Shown here: positions 1-8,154 of the stretch, piece after piece | Layout: each line of letters begins with the position of its first letter | Numbering within the stretch: position 1 is the first letter of the stretch | Source: Holophagae bacterium | Lineage (GTDB): Bacteria > Acidobacteriota > Thermoanaerobaculia > Thermoanaerobaculales > Thermoanaerobaculaceae | Reading direction: 5' to 3' | Assembly (NCBI GenBank): GCA_012516935.1 | Contig: JAAYVZ010000030.1 | Location: 1 to 33,349 of the forward strand | Length of the DNA stretch: 33,349 nucleotides | Notes under the pieces: model-generated | Database searches by the model: none | Told to the model about the DNA's origin: nothing | Seen by the model: only the letters and a program-made list of their open reading frames with translations | Position numbers and translations under genes: made by a program

Positions 1-9
1 CCGTTGCGG

Positions 10-867
10 TTAGCCGATGTGCTCGAGCGCTGCCGCCGCACCCTGGTGGTCCCACCTCTCGGGCGACCCGGCGGCCGGCGCCGCCAGCAGCGCCGGTGCC
101 ACGAACGCGGCCCCCGCCGCCAGGATGCCCCGACCCCGCCGCTGCATGGCGGCGAGCGCCGTAGCTCGGCGCGCAAGCTCCGCAACCGAGCTTGCGCCGA
201 CCCAGGTTGGCGAGAGCGATGCAAGGACGCCAATTCTTGCCGCCACCGCCAGGGCCCTGCCGGCACCCTGGCCGGCCAGTAGCCGACGCAGCTCGTCGAC
301 GACTCGCTCCCTGGCCACCGCTGCAAGGCCCGGTGCCGCTGCTCCCACCTGCCTTTCGGCCTCGGAGGTCAACGCCAGCGGTGGGTGCGTGCTCATGATG
401 CGTACGGCGCGGAGCACGCGCAGGGGGTCGTCGTTCAGGTTCGCGGCGCGCACCACGCGCAGGCGGCGAGCGGCGAGGTCGTCGAGACCGCCGGTGAGGT
501 CGATCAGGGGGCCGCGCGGCAATCGCCAGAAGAGGGCGTTGACGGTGAAGTCGCGGCGCCAGATGTCGTTGGCGAGGCTGCCGGCGGCCCGCGACAGGTC
601 TACCTGATGGCGGCCAATAACGACCCTCCAGGTCACGAGCGGCGGCTTCCCGAGTGGGAACGCGTTCCCCCCGAAGGTCCGAGCGATCTGCTGCGCCGCA
701 GTGGCCGGGTCGCCGATGACGACGAGGTCGAGGTCGTGGGTTGGGCGTCCGAGCAACCTGTCGCGCAGCCCTCCGCCGACCAAGAAGAGCTCGCTTTCTA
801 CCACCTCGGCGAGGCGCCGCAGGAGTGCCGAGGCGACCAGGCGGCGGGCGGCGCCGACGGCGGTCAT
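10..867 (-). CDS. CCA tRNA nucleotidyltransferase / poly(A) polymerase family protein, short form
   Basis: The 285-residue protein carries the class II nucleotidyltransferase head. It has the LVGGGLRDRLLGR loop followed by HDLDLVV, whose aspartates are the metal-binding pair, at about residues 29-50. A DPLRVLRAVR segment near residue 147 is typical of the neck/RNA-binding region. Family members add or repair the 3' CCA of tRNA or polyadenylate RNA. The protein ends soon after the neck and lacks the longer C-terminal body/tail or HD domain found in full-length enzymes of about 400 residues or more. A true TAA stop lies at 10-12, so this is not a window-edge effect. Its ATG overlaps the stop of the upstream histidine kinase by 4 nt, which implies translational coupling. 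Whether it is a complete A-adding or CCA-adding enzyme or a divergent short member cannot be told from sequence alone. Confidence 0.85.
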   Translation of the reverse strand: MTAVGAARRLVASALLRRLAEVVESELFLVGGGLRDRLLGRPTHDLDLVVIGDPATAAQQIARTFGGNAFPLGKPPLVTWRVVIGRHQVDLSRAAGSLANDIWRRDFTVNALFWRLPRGPLIDLTGGLDDLAARRLRVVRAANLNDDPLRVLRAVRIMSTHPPLALTSEAERQVGAAAPGLAAVARERVVDELRRLLAGQGAGRALAVAARIGVLASLSPTWVGASSVAELARRATALAAMQRRGRGILAAGAAFVAPALLAAPAAGSPERWDHQGAAAALEHIG

Positions 868-2216
868 GGCTCGTCAGCCCAGATCGGCAATTCGATCGAG
901 AACCGACTTCCGGCGCGGTTCTGGCTGCTGACGTCGATGCGCCCACCCATCGCCTGCATGAGCCGACGAACGATCGCCAGACCGAGCCCGGCTCCCTCCC
1001 TGGTCGGCGTATGGCGAACTCGGTAGAACTCGTCGAAGATCCGCGGTAGCTCTTCCGTGGGGATGCCGATGCCGGTATCGGTGACCTCGAGCACGGCGGC
1101 GCCGCCGCGGCGACGACAGCTCAGGCGCACCGTGCCGCCGCGAGGGGTGTACTTGAGGGCGTTGTCCAAGAGGTTGCGCAGCACCTGGCCGAGGCGGGTC
1201 GGGTCGGCGCGGGCGGTGACCGCCTGGAGGGGACCCAAGCGGATGTCCACTTCGCCCAGGCTCGCGAGTCGCCGCAGCTCCTCGAACACTGTCCTGAGCG
1301 CCGACGGCGCATCGACGGCCACGAGTTGCAACGGCAGGTTGCCGGACTCCAGGGCAGCGAGGTCGAGCAGCTCCTCGACCAGGCGCTGCAGGCGGCGCGA
1401 CCCCTCCGTGGCCGCGGCGAGGAAGTCCCGCTGCTCGCGGTCGAGACCTCCGACCAGGTCGGTGCCCAAGGCCTCGAGGTACGAGCGGAGGATGGCGAGC
1501 GGTGTCTTGAGCTCATGCGCGGCATCGGATACGAAACGGGTGCGCAGGCGTGCCAGCTCCTCGAGCCGGCGATTGGCCGCCTCGAGTGCCGCCACCCTGG
1601 CCGGCAACCCGGCCGGGCAGGTCGACCCGCTTTGGGCAAAGCCAACTCCGAGCGCCGTGGCCACCGCCGCCGGGTCGCATCCCGCGAGGCGGTGCACGAG
1701 GAGGTGGGCGACGAGGACGGCGAGGCTCACCGTCTCCAACGCCGGTGGCTGGTGGAGCTCGAGGAGCAGCACAACCGGCCCCCCGGTCGGCAAGGGCCCC
1801 AGGAGCGGCAACACCAAGACAGCGGTGTCGGGGCTGTCTCCGGTCGACTGGGCGCCGGGCAGCACCGGCTCGCCCGAGGTTCGGGCCGCCGCCAGCCCGG
1901 GCCAGCGGGGCCCGGCCAGCAGCACATCATCGTGGGTTCCCGGCCGGGAGCCCGCGACCACCAGCCATTCGTCATCGTGCTCGGGGGTGAGCAGGAGTAC
2001 GTCCGCGCCGCAGCTGGTGCTCAGCCACTCGATGGTGAGGAGTGCTTGCGTCCGGGGGTCACCACTGGTCAGCAGCTCCAAGGCGAAAGCCCGGACGCGC
2101 TCGAGGGCCGCTGGCCCGATCCGTTCGCCGGCCTGGCTGCAGACAAGACAGCGGCCGCCTCCGCTCGTCGGCGCCCACCAGGACGATGCCCACGTGCGTG
2201 TTACCATCGCCGCCAT
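864..2216 (-). CDS. Soluble sensor histidine kinase (GAF-like input, HisKA, HATPase_c)
   Basis: The 450-residue protein has a HisKA dimerisation/phosphoacceptor helix with HELKTP (His about residue 234). This is followed by a HATPase_c domain with an N box (LLDNALKYTPRGG), G1 box (DTGIGIP), F box (DEFYRV) and G2 box (GAGLGLAIVRRLM). The roughly 200 residues before it have the alternating hydrophobic pattern of a GAF-type sensor and no transmembrane helix, so it is probably cytoplasmic. A short coiled segment (ALEAANRRLEELARL) links sensor to kinase. The start at 2216 was chosen because AGGGAAGAG lies 7 nt upstream; the open frame continues further upstream but without protein-like composition. 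No response regulator is present in the window, making this an orphan kinase. Its stop overlaps the start of the nucleotidyltransferase gene by 4 nt. The signal sensed is unknown. Confidence 0.9.
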   Translation of the reverse strand: MAAMVTRTWASSWWAPTSGGGRCLVCSQAGERIGPAALERVRAFALELLTSGDPRTQALLTIEWLSTSCGADVLLLTPEHDDEWLVVAGSRPGTHDDVLLAGPRWPGLAAARTSGEPVLPGAQSTGDSPDTAVLVLPLLGPLPTGGPVVLLLELHQPPALETVSLAVLVAHLLVHRLAGCDPAAVATALGVGFAQSGSTCPAGLPARVAALEAANRRLEELARLRTRFVSDAAHELKTPLAILRSYLEALGTDLVGGLDREQRDFLAAATEGSRRLQRLVEELLDLAALESGNLPLQLVAVDAPSALRTVFEELRRLASLGEVDIRLGPLQAVTARADPTRLGQVLRNLLDNALKYTPRGGTVRLSCRRRGGAAVLEVTDTGIGIPTEELPRIFDEFYRVRHTPTREGAGLGLAIVRRLMQAMGGRIDVSSQNRAGSRFSIELPIWADEP

Positions 2217-2459
2217 GATACGGCTCTTCCCTGACGGTCGGAGATAGGCCGTGCCCGAGCACGACGCCGACCGGCGTGCGAGGCCGGCGTGACCCTGGGA
2301 GCCTGGCGGAGAAAGCGGAAGGTCCGCGTTGTGGGTGCCGTGAGGCCAGATGCAAGGCGGAGCACCGAGGGTCGTGTGCTCCATCCACGGGGCGCGACAA
2401 CGCCGCTGATTGCCCCACGCCGCCCGCAACCCACGGAGCGCAGGCGGGTTGCAGGGTGC

Positions 2460-4427
2460 ATGCGGCGTTGCTCGTCGGCCACGATGCTCCTGCATCGCCT
2501 GCCCCTTCGTGCCTTGCCTGCCCCCGGCAAGGCTCCTGCGCGCGGAGCGTTCCATTGCTCTGCCAGGCTGCTCGCCCCCGTGCTCATGGCGCTCTCCCTC
2601 GCTGCCGCTCAGCCGGCGGTGCGGGTTTCCGTACCCGGCGGGGACCGTGCCGAGTGGCTGCGCGGCGAGCCACCTGTGCTGCTGACCCTGGCGCGCCACG
2701 GTGAGGGCTGGATCGGTATCGCGGCCCGACTGTGCGGCACCCCGCGAGCCGCCGCCGAGCTGCAGGCAGCCAACGACGGACAGGCGTGGCCGCTGCGCGA
2801 CGTGCGGGTGCGGATCCCGATCACGCTGCTGCGGGGCGAGCGCGTTCCGGCGATGTTGACGGCGGTGTTTCCCGGTGACCGGCGGGCTCCCGAGGGGTGG
2901 GTCCACGTTGTCTCGGCGCCCTGGAAGGGTGACGCCGAGTCGTGGTGGGAAATGGCCGAGTGGTTCTGTGGCGATGGCGCGGCCTATCCGGAGGTACGGG
3001 AGGCCAACCCGGGGCTCGGGCTCTTCCCGGTGCGTGGCACCCAGGTGCTGATCCCCATCCGGCTACTACGGCCCGAGCTGCGCGCCCTGCAGCCACGGGG
3101 CGGGCCGTTCGCCCCGACACCGGTACCCACCCGTTCGCTGCTGACCCCGCCGCCTGCCACCCCGACACTCGCGGCGGTGGACACCCGGGGCGAGCCGACA
3201 GCTCTTCGGTCCACTCCCAGGGCAACTTCTGCGGCACCCGCGAGCCGTGTGCCGAGCAGAGCGTCTTCGCCTGCCCCGGCATCGATGGCCGAATACCAGG
3301 TTGCGCCTACCGATCGGGAACCTGTGCTCGAGTACGGCAAGGACCAGGTGGTCTACAGGCTGCGCCCGGGCGAGGCGCTGTACTCCGCGGTGGTGGTCCG
3401 CTTCACCGGCCAGCTCCTCGCCGCGGATGTCAACGCTACAGCGGCCGAGCTGGCACGGTTGTCGGAGATCGAGGACGTGACGGCGATTCCGGTGGGCTAC
3501 CCCGTGCGCATCCCGTTCGACCTGCTGCTGCCGGAGTACCTGCCGGTCGGCGACCCCCGGCGCGAGGAGTGGGAGAAGGAGCGCGAGGAGCTGGCGGCGA
3601 TCCGGCGCGCCATCGGCGCCGCCAACCTGGATGGAATCCACGTCATCGTCGATGCCGGGCACGGAGGCAACGACACCGGGGCGATCGTCGGCGGCGTGTG
3701 GGAGAGCACCTACGTGTACGACGTCGCCAGCCGGCTGCGGCGGGCGCTCCAGCGCGACACCCGAGCGACGGTGTGGATGACGGTGCGGGACGCTGGCCAG
3801 GGTGACGCCCCGCCCGAGCGCGACACGCTGCCGGCGGGGCGGCTGCAACAGCTCCTCGTGACTCCGACGTACGACCTCTCCGACGCCTCAACCGGGGTGC
3901 ACCTGCGGTGGGTCCTGGCCAACTCGATCCTCGAGCGTCTCATGGTGCAGAAGGTGAACCCCGAGCGGGTGGTGTTCGTCTCGATCCATGCCGACTCCCT
4001 CCACCCCTCGGTGCGGGGTCTGATGGCCTACGTGCCGTCACGCCACCTCCGCGCCGCTCGGGCGCCGAATCCGGCCGGGATTTGGTCCTGCGAGGAGGCG
4101 CGTACGCTCAAGGCACCGCGGTTCCCGGCCGCTTTCAACTCACGTGCAGAAGCGCTATCCACGCAGCTCGGCGAGGCCATGGTGCGATCGGCCGAGCGCT
4201 TCGGCGTCGCCGTGCACCCATACCGCCCGGTGCGGTCGTCGGTGCTGCGCGGAGGCTCCAGGTGGGTGCCGGCGGTGCTGCGCTACAACCGTGTTCCGAC
4301 CTCGGTACTGGTCGAGATCTCGAACCTCGCCAACGAGGAGGACCGGATGCTGCTGCAGACGGCGCGGTTCCGGGAGAAGCTGGCGCTGGCGTTGGCCGCC
4401 GGTCTGGGCGAAGCTTTCTCGCGATGA
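2460..4427 (+). CDS. Secreted N-acetylmuramoyl-L-alanine amidase (Amidase_3) with three LysM-like repeats
   Basis: The protein is 655 residues from the ATG at 2460. The start is uncertain: ATGs at 2484 and 2586 are also in frame. A basic N-terminus and the hydrophobic run LLAPVLMALSLAAAQP form a signal peptide. Three weakly similar segments follow, each closing with a V-x-V/I-P-x-x-LL pattern (VRVRIPITLL, TQVLIPIRLL, YPVRIPFDLL). They resemble degenerate LysM modules; a Pro/Ala/Thr-rich linker separates the second from the third. The C-terminal 260 residues are amidase_3: VIVDAGHGGNDTGAI (zinc His about 401), WES (second ligand), SIHADS (His about 510) and VEISN (catalytic Glu about 619). Such enzymes cut the peptide stem from peptidoglycan, usually at septation. 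The usual SNxxE motif is altered to SNLANEED. The stop overlaps the following transporter start by 4 nt. Confidence 0.85.
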   Translation: MRRCSSATMLLHRLPLRALPAPGKAPARGAFHCSARLLAPVLMALSLAAAQPAVRVSVPGGDRAEWLRGEPPVLLTLARHGEGWIGIAARLCGTPRAAAELQAANDGQAWPLRDVRVRIPITLLRGERVPAMLTAVFPGDRRAPEGWVHVVSAPWKGDAESWWEMAEWFCGDGAAYPEVREANPGLGLFPVRGTQVLIPIRLLRPELRALQPRGGPFAPTPVPTRSLLTPPPATPTLAAVDTRGEPTALRSTPRATSAAPASRVPSRASSPAPASMAEYQVAPTDREPVLEYGKDQVVYRLRPGEALYSAVVVRFTGQLLAADVNATAAELARLSEIEDVTAIPVGYPVRIPFDLLLPEYLPVGDPRREEWEKEREELAAIRRAIGAANLDGIHVIVDAGHGGNDTGAIVGGVWESTYVYDVASRLRRALQRDTRATVWMTVRDAGQGDAPPERDTLPAGRLQQLLVTPTYDLSDASTGVHLRWVLANSILERLMVQKVNPERVVFVSIHADSLHPSVRGLMAYVPSRHLRAARAPNPAGIWSCEEARTLKAPRFPAAFNSRAEALSTQLGEAMVRSAERFGVAVHPYRPVRSSVLRGGSRWVPAVLRYNRVPTSVLVEISNLANEEDRMLLQTARFREKLALALAAGLGEAFSR

Positions 4428-5296
4428 TCGGCCGCTGCGGTGCTCTGTGCGGGCTGGGTCTCGCGGTGGTCGCGATCTCGTGGGGTGCGCCGCTGGCACG
4501 AATGACCGAGGCAGCGCCGCTGGCGGTCGCCATGTGGCGGCTCGTGCTGGCCACCGCGTTCCTGGTGGTGATCGCCTGCGGGCGGCGCGAGTTACCGCTG
4601 CCTCCCGGGGCGATCCGCCCTGCCCTATGGGCAGGAGCACTGCTCGCTGTGCACTTCGGTCTGTGGATCCCGTCGCTGTTCCTTACCTCGGTCTCTGCCT
4701 CGGTGGTGCTGGTGACCACCACGCCGCTGTGGGTGCTGTTGCTCTCGCCGCGTTTTCTGGGCGTTCCGATCCGGGCTTCGAACTTGGTTACGTTCGTGCT
4801 TGCGATCGCCGGAGTGGCGATCATCTCGTGGGGCGACTTCGAGCTCTCGCCGCGCGCCCTGCTCGGTGACGCCATGGCGCTCGGCGGCGCTTTCGCCGTC
4901 GCCGGGTACATCGTCATCGGCAAGCGGATACGGACCAGGGCGCCGCTTTTGGGTTATCTGGCTGCCGTCAACGGCATGGCTGCGGTGCTGTTGGTGGTGG
5001 CCGTCCTCCTCTCGGGTACGCCGCCCTGGCCTCGAACCGCGATCTCGTGGCTGCCGCTTTTGGGAATGGCGGTCGGGCCAACCGTGGTCGGCCACACCAT
5101 GCTCAACTGGGCGCTGGCCCACCTCGAGGCGTACCGTGTCAACCTCGCGGTGCTGCTCGAGCCGGTCGGGGCGACGCTCCTGACCTGGGCGCTGCTGGGC
5201 GAGACACCGCCGCTGCACGTAGTGCCCGGGGCGGCGCTGGTGCTCGGTGGGCTGGTCTTGGAGATGCTTCCCCGCCGCAGTGAGGCGGCGGGGTAG
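4424..5296 (+). CDS. EamA/DMT-superfamily transporter
   Basis: The 290-residue protein is almost wholly hydrophobic, with about ten predicted membrane helices in two EamA halves, the usual drug/metabolite transporter size and layout. Typical family features include the early TEAAPLAVAMWRLVLA segment, in which an Arg sits in the second helix, and the last-half motif LEPVGATLLTWALLGETP, close to the EamA consensus LEPVxAxLxxxxxLGE. Known members move amino acids, metabolites or drugs across the inner membrane, but the substrate cannot be read from the sequence. The ATG at 4424 overlaps the amidase stop by 4 nt, so both should be translated from one transcript. A shared role with the amidase, such as recovering a wall-derived metabolite, is possible but purely inferred. 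Confidence 0.88.
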   Translation: MIGRCGALCGLGLAVVAISWGAPLARMTEAAPLAVAMWRLVLATAFLVVIACGRRELPLPPGAIRPALWAGALLAVHFGLWIPSLFLTSVSASVVLVTTTPLWVLLLSPRFLGVPIRASNLVTFVLAIAGVAIISWGDFELSPRALLGDAMALGGAFAVAGYIVIGKRIRTRAPLLGYLAAVNGMAAVLLVVAVLLSGTPPWPRTAISWLPLLGMAVGPTVVGHTMLNWALAHLEAYRVNLAVLLEPVGATLLTWALLGETPPLHVVPGAALVLGGLVLEMLPRRSEAAG

Positions 5297-5400
5297 AAAC
5301 CCAGGGTAGTGCCTCCGAGGTGTCCGGCGCGAGTGTCGATCGTGGGCGGGAGACGCTCGGACCCTTTGCCGTTCCTGTAGACTCGCGGCCGGGAGGGGAC

Positions 5401-5871
5401 GTGGGCTACTTCCGCATCGCTCGGCGGTTCGAGATCGAGACCGGGCACCGGCTCTCCAAGCACCTCGAGAGGTGCCGGTTCCCGCACGGCCACACCCGGA
5501 TCGTGGAGGTGGTCCTGCGCGCCCGGACGCTCGACAGCTCCGACATGGTGTGCGACTACAAGGCGCTCAAGCACGTCGTGGCGCGCGCACTCGAGCGCTA
5601 CGACCACGCCATGCTGCTGGCGGCCGACGACCCGCTGCGCGACGCGTTCGCCCCGTTCGCCGAGCGGGTGGTGCTGATGGAGGAGGGCGACCCGACGACC
5701 GAGGTGATCGCGCGCCACCTGCTCGGCGTCGTCAGCGAGGCGTTTCGGCCCGGCGCCGAGGTGCACGGCGACGACGGCGCCGTTTACCGCGTGCCGGAGG
5801 GCGTAGCTGTCGAGCGCGTGCGGGTTTGGGAGACACCCCACACCTGGGCCGAGTACGTGGCGGAGCGCTGA
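5401..5871 (+). CDS. 6-pyruvoyl-tetrahydropterin synthase / QueD family protein
   Basis: The 156-residue protein keeps the active site of the family. The zinc ligands are the His of TGHRLSKH and both His of HGH. The catalytic Cys lies four residues before that motif (CRFPHGH, as in E. coli QueD). The catalytic Asp-His pair is in YDHAML, and the pterin-binding Glu is in VWETPHTW. DSSDMVCDYKALK and PTTEVIARHL match family blocks. The reaction converts 7,8-dihydroneopterin triphosphate to 6-carboxy- or 6-pyruvoyl-tetrahydropterin; which product is made here is not determinable. The GTG at 5401 was preferred because GGGAGGGG lies just upstream and homology begins at once; a GTG at 5320 would add 27 residues. 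A TAGACT box at 5378-5383 could be a -10 element. The next gene begins 1 nt after the stop, coupling this protein to the sphingolipid genes. No other queuosine gene is nearby. Confidence 0.85.
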   Translation: MGYFRIARRFEIETGHRLSKHLERCRFPHGHTRIVEVVLRARTLDSSDMVCDYKALKHVVARALERYDHAMLLAADDPLRDAFAPFAERVVLMEEGDPTTEVIARHLLGVVSEAFRPGAEVHGDDGAVYRVPEGVAVERVRVWETPHTWAEYVAER

Positions 5872-5872
5872 G

Positions 5873-6934
5873 ATGCGCGGCTGGCTCCCGCTTCCCCCGG
5901 AGCTCACCGACGACGAGCTCGTCGGCTGGACCTCTCGTCTGATCCAGCCGGTCGCTGTCACCGGCGCCACCGGGTTCATCGGAGTCAACCTGGTGGAGGC
6001 GCTGGTGCGTGCCTCGCTCCGCCCGCGAGCGCTGGTGCGCAAGATGAGCCGGCTGCCGGCCGAGCTCGCGCCGGCCGTCGAGCCGGTGGTCGGCGATCTC
6101 CACGACCCAGGGGCGCTGCGGGAGCTTCTCCGGGGAGCCGCCACCGTGTTCCATCTGGCCGGGCTGGTCCGGGCTCCCGGCGAGGGCGCGTTCGATCGAG
6201 CCAACCGGGTCGGCACCGCGAGCCTCGTGGAGGCGGTCGCGGAGGTGGCGCCGGGGGCACGGCTCGTGCATCTCTCCTCGCTCGCCGCTGCCGGCCCGAG
6301 CCCCGACCCGAGAGGGCGAGCGCCAGAGGACGAGCCGGCGCCGGTCTCCGCCTACGGGCGCTCCAAGCTCGCCGGCGAGCGCGCGGTGCGCCAGCACCCG
6401 GGCCCCTGGGTGGTGGTGCGTCCGCCAGCCGTCTACGGGCCGCGGGACATCGACATCCTGCAGTTCTTCCGCCTGGCCGCCAGGGGCGTTGTGCCGATCC
6501 CGGCCGGTGAGCGCTTCGTGACGGTGGTGTACGTGGCTGACGTCGTACGCGCCGTGCTGGCGGCGGCCTCCGGCGCGGCGACCGGTCGGGTGCTCCATCT
6601 GGGTGAGCCGTCGCCACTGCGGATCAGCGAGCTGGTGGCGGCGATCGCCCAGGCTGGTGGCGTGAAGGCGAGAATCCTGCCGCTGCCTCCGTGGGTGCTG
6701 AAGGTGGCGGGTCGAGTAGGGGACGGGCTGCAGCATCTCGGGTTCCGCCGCGTCGCGATGACCTCGGACAAGGCCGACGAGCTGCTGGCGCGCCACTGGT
6801 CCGCCCACACCGCTGGGTCGATCGAGGCGCTCGGGCTGACCGGCTACGTACCTTTCGACCTCGGCGCCGCTTCGACCTGGGAGTGGTACCGAAAGCGTGG
6901 CTGGGTGCCGCATGCTAAGATGCGATACGTATGA
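5873..6934 (+). CDS. cerR: NAD(P)-dependent epimerase/reductase, extended SDR; likely ceramide reductase (CerR-like)
   Basis: The 353-residue protein is an extended short-chain dehydrogenase/reductase. The Rossmann glycine motif GATGFIG is at about residues 31-37, the Ser of VHLSSLA follows, and the catalytic YGRSK pair (Tyr about 161, Lys about 165) is intact. VVVRPPAVYGPRD is the usual extended-SDR substrate-side block. Generic annotation would be NAD-dependent epimerase. The specific call rests on context: its stop overlaps the serine palmitoyltransferase start by 4 nt, and a GNAT-type acyltransferase follows. That gene set matches Caulobacter, where an SDR protein, CerR, reduces the 3-keto group of the sphingoid/ceramide intermediate. 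The ATG at 5873 is 1 nt past the QueD-like stop. The symbol is assigned by neighbourhood, not by close sequence comparison. Confidence 0.72.
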   Translation: MRGWLPLPPELTDDELVGWTSRLIQPVAVTGATGFIGVNLVEALVRASLRPRALVRKMSRLPAELAPAVEPVVGDLHDPGALRELLRGAATVFHLAGLVRAPGEGAFDRANRVGTASLVEAVAEVAPGARLVHLSSLAAAGPSPDPRGRAPEDEPAPVSAYGRSKLAGERAVRQHPGPWVVVRPPAVYGPRDIDILQFFRLAARGVVPIPAGERFVTVVYVADVVRAVLAAASGAATGRVLHLGEPSPLRISELVAAIAQAGGVKARILPLPPWVLKVAGRVGDGLQHLGFRRVAMTSDKADELLARHWSAHTAGSIEALGLTGYVPFDLGAASTWEWYRKRGWVPHAKMRYV

Positions 6935-8154
6935 CGCACACGAGCGGCCCCCATCTCGGAAAGCCCGTTGACATCTTCCAGAAGTGCTTCGATTTCGAGG
7001 ACGCAAACATGGTTCGCCAGGCAGGGATGTATCCGTATTTTCGGGTCATCTCGTCGGCGCAAGACCCACTGGTGGTGATGCAGGGCCGCGAGGTCGTGAT
7101 GCTGGGCTCCAACAACTACCTGGGGCTCACCAACCACCCCGAGGTCAAGGAGGCGGCGCGCGCCGCCGTTTCCAAGTACGGCTCTGGCTGTGCTGGTTCG
7201 CGTTTTCTCAACGGCACGCTCGATATTCACGTGGAGCTCGAGGAGAAACTGGCGCGTTTCGTCAACCAGCCTGCCGCCCTGACCTTCTCGACCGGCTTCC
7301 AGGTCAATCTCGGCGTCATCTCCTGCCTGGTCGAGCGTGGTGACGTGGTGTACCTCGATAAGCTCGACCACGCCTGTATCATCGACGGCGCACGGCTGGG
7401 CTTCGGCACGGTCGTCAAGTATGAGCACAACGACATGGCCGATCTCGAGCGGCGCATGGCCCTGCGTGACAGGCGCAGGGCGTCGCTGATCGTCGTCGAC
7501 GGTGTCTTCTCGATGGAGGGCGACATCGTCAACCTGCCCGCCCTCGTCGAGACAGCGGCCAGGCACGGGGCGCGGGTCATGGTGGACGACGCGCACGGGA
7601 TCGGGGTTCTGGGCGAGCACGGTCGCGGTACGGCCGAGCACTTCGGTCTCGAGGACAAGGTCGACCTCGTAATGGGCACGTTCTCGAAGTCGCTCGCTTC
7701 GGTGGGTGGTTTCATCGCCGGCGAGGCGCGGGTGATCGATTTCATCAAGCATCGTGCCCGGTCCCTGATTTTCTCGGCTGCTCCGCCGCCGGCCTCGGTT
7801 GCCTCGGTGCTCAAGGCGGTCGAGATCATCGAGCGCGAGCCCGAACGCCGGCACCGGCTGTGGGAGAACACACGCTACATGGCCGGCGAGCTGAAGAACC
7901 TGGGGTTCGACACCGGCGAGTCGCAGAGCCCGGTCATCCCGGTTATCGTTGGCGGCGACTGGAACCTGGCCTTCCTGATGGCGTACCGGCTACAGGAGGA
8001 GGGTGTTTTCGTCAACCCCGTCGTGGCGCCAGCGGTTCCACCCGACCAGGCACTGCTGCGCACCTCCTACATGGCCACCCATACCCGCGAGCACCTGGAC
8101 CGTGCCCTGGCGGCTTTTGCCAAGGTCGGACGCGAGGTCGGGCTGATCTCGTGA
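6931..8154 (+). CDS. spt: Serine palmitoyltransferase (alpha-oxoamine synthase family)
   Basis: The 407-residue PLP enzyme condenses L-serine with a long-chain acyl thioester to 3-ketosphinganine, the committed step of sphingolipid synthesis. The N-terminal stretch with MYPYFRVI and MLGSNNYLGLTNHP, and GCAGSRFLNGTLDIHVELE, are typical of bacterial serine palmitoyltransferases. The PLP-stacking His is in LDKLDHAC (about residue 147), VDDAHGIGVLG holds the PLP-ring Asp, and the Schiff-base Lys is in GTFSKSLAS (about 253). Family relatives are BioF (8-amino-7-oxononanoate synthase) and Kbl (glycine C-acetyltransferase); neither biotin nor threonine-catabolism genes are nearby. The start overlaps the upstream SDR stop by 4 nt (ATGA), and the stop overlaps the acyltransferase start by 4 nt (GTGA). 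No dedicated acyl carrier protein gene lies in the cluster. Confidence 0.85.
   Translation: MTHTSGPHLGKPVDIFQKCFDFEDANMVRQAGMYPYFRVISSAQDPLVVMQGREVVMLGSNNYLGLTNHPEVKEAARAAVSKYGSGCAGSRFLNGTLDIHVELEEKLARFVNQPAALTFSTGFQVNLGVISCLVERGDVVYLDKLDHACIIDGARLGFGTVVKYEHNDMADLERRMALRDRRRASLIVVDGVFSMEGDIVNLPALVETAARHGARVMVDDAHGIGVLGEHGRGTAEHFGLEDKVDLVMGTFSKSLASVGGFIAGEARVIDFIKHRARSLIFSAAPPPASVASVLKAVEIIEREPERRHRLWENTRYMAGELKNLGFDTGESQSPVIPVIVGGDWNLAFLMAYRLQEEGVFVNPVVAPAVPPDQALLRTSYMATHTREHLDRALAAFAKVGREVGLIS

Noticed and set aside
1057-2247. Long plus-strand frame opposite the histidine kinase
   Set aside because: Arg/Ser/Ala-rich shadow of the kinase gene with no recognisable motif.
2217-2906. Upstream extension of the histidine kinase frame to 2906
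   Set aside because: The extra 230 codons have Arg/Gly/Pro-rich noncoding composition and overlap the start of the divergent amidase gene. A good ribosome-binding site supports 2216.
6931-8154. Alternative identity as BioF or Kbl
   Set aside because: No biotin or threonine dehydrogenase genes are nearby. The N-terminal MYPYFRVI and MLGSNNYLGLTN pattern and the SDR/GNAT neighbours fit serine palmitoyltransferase better.
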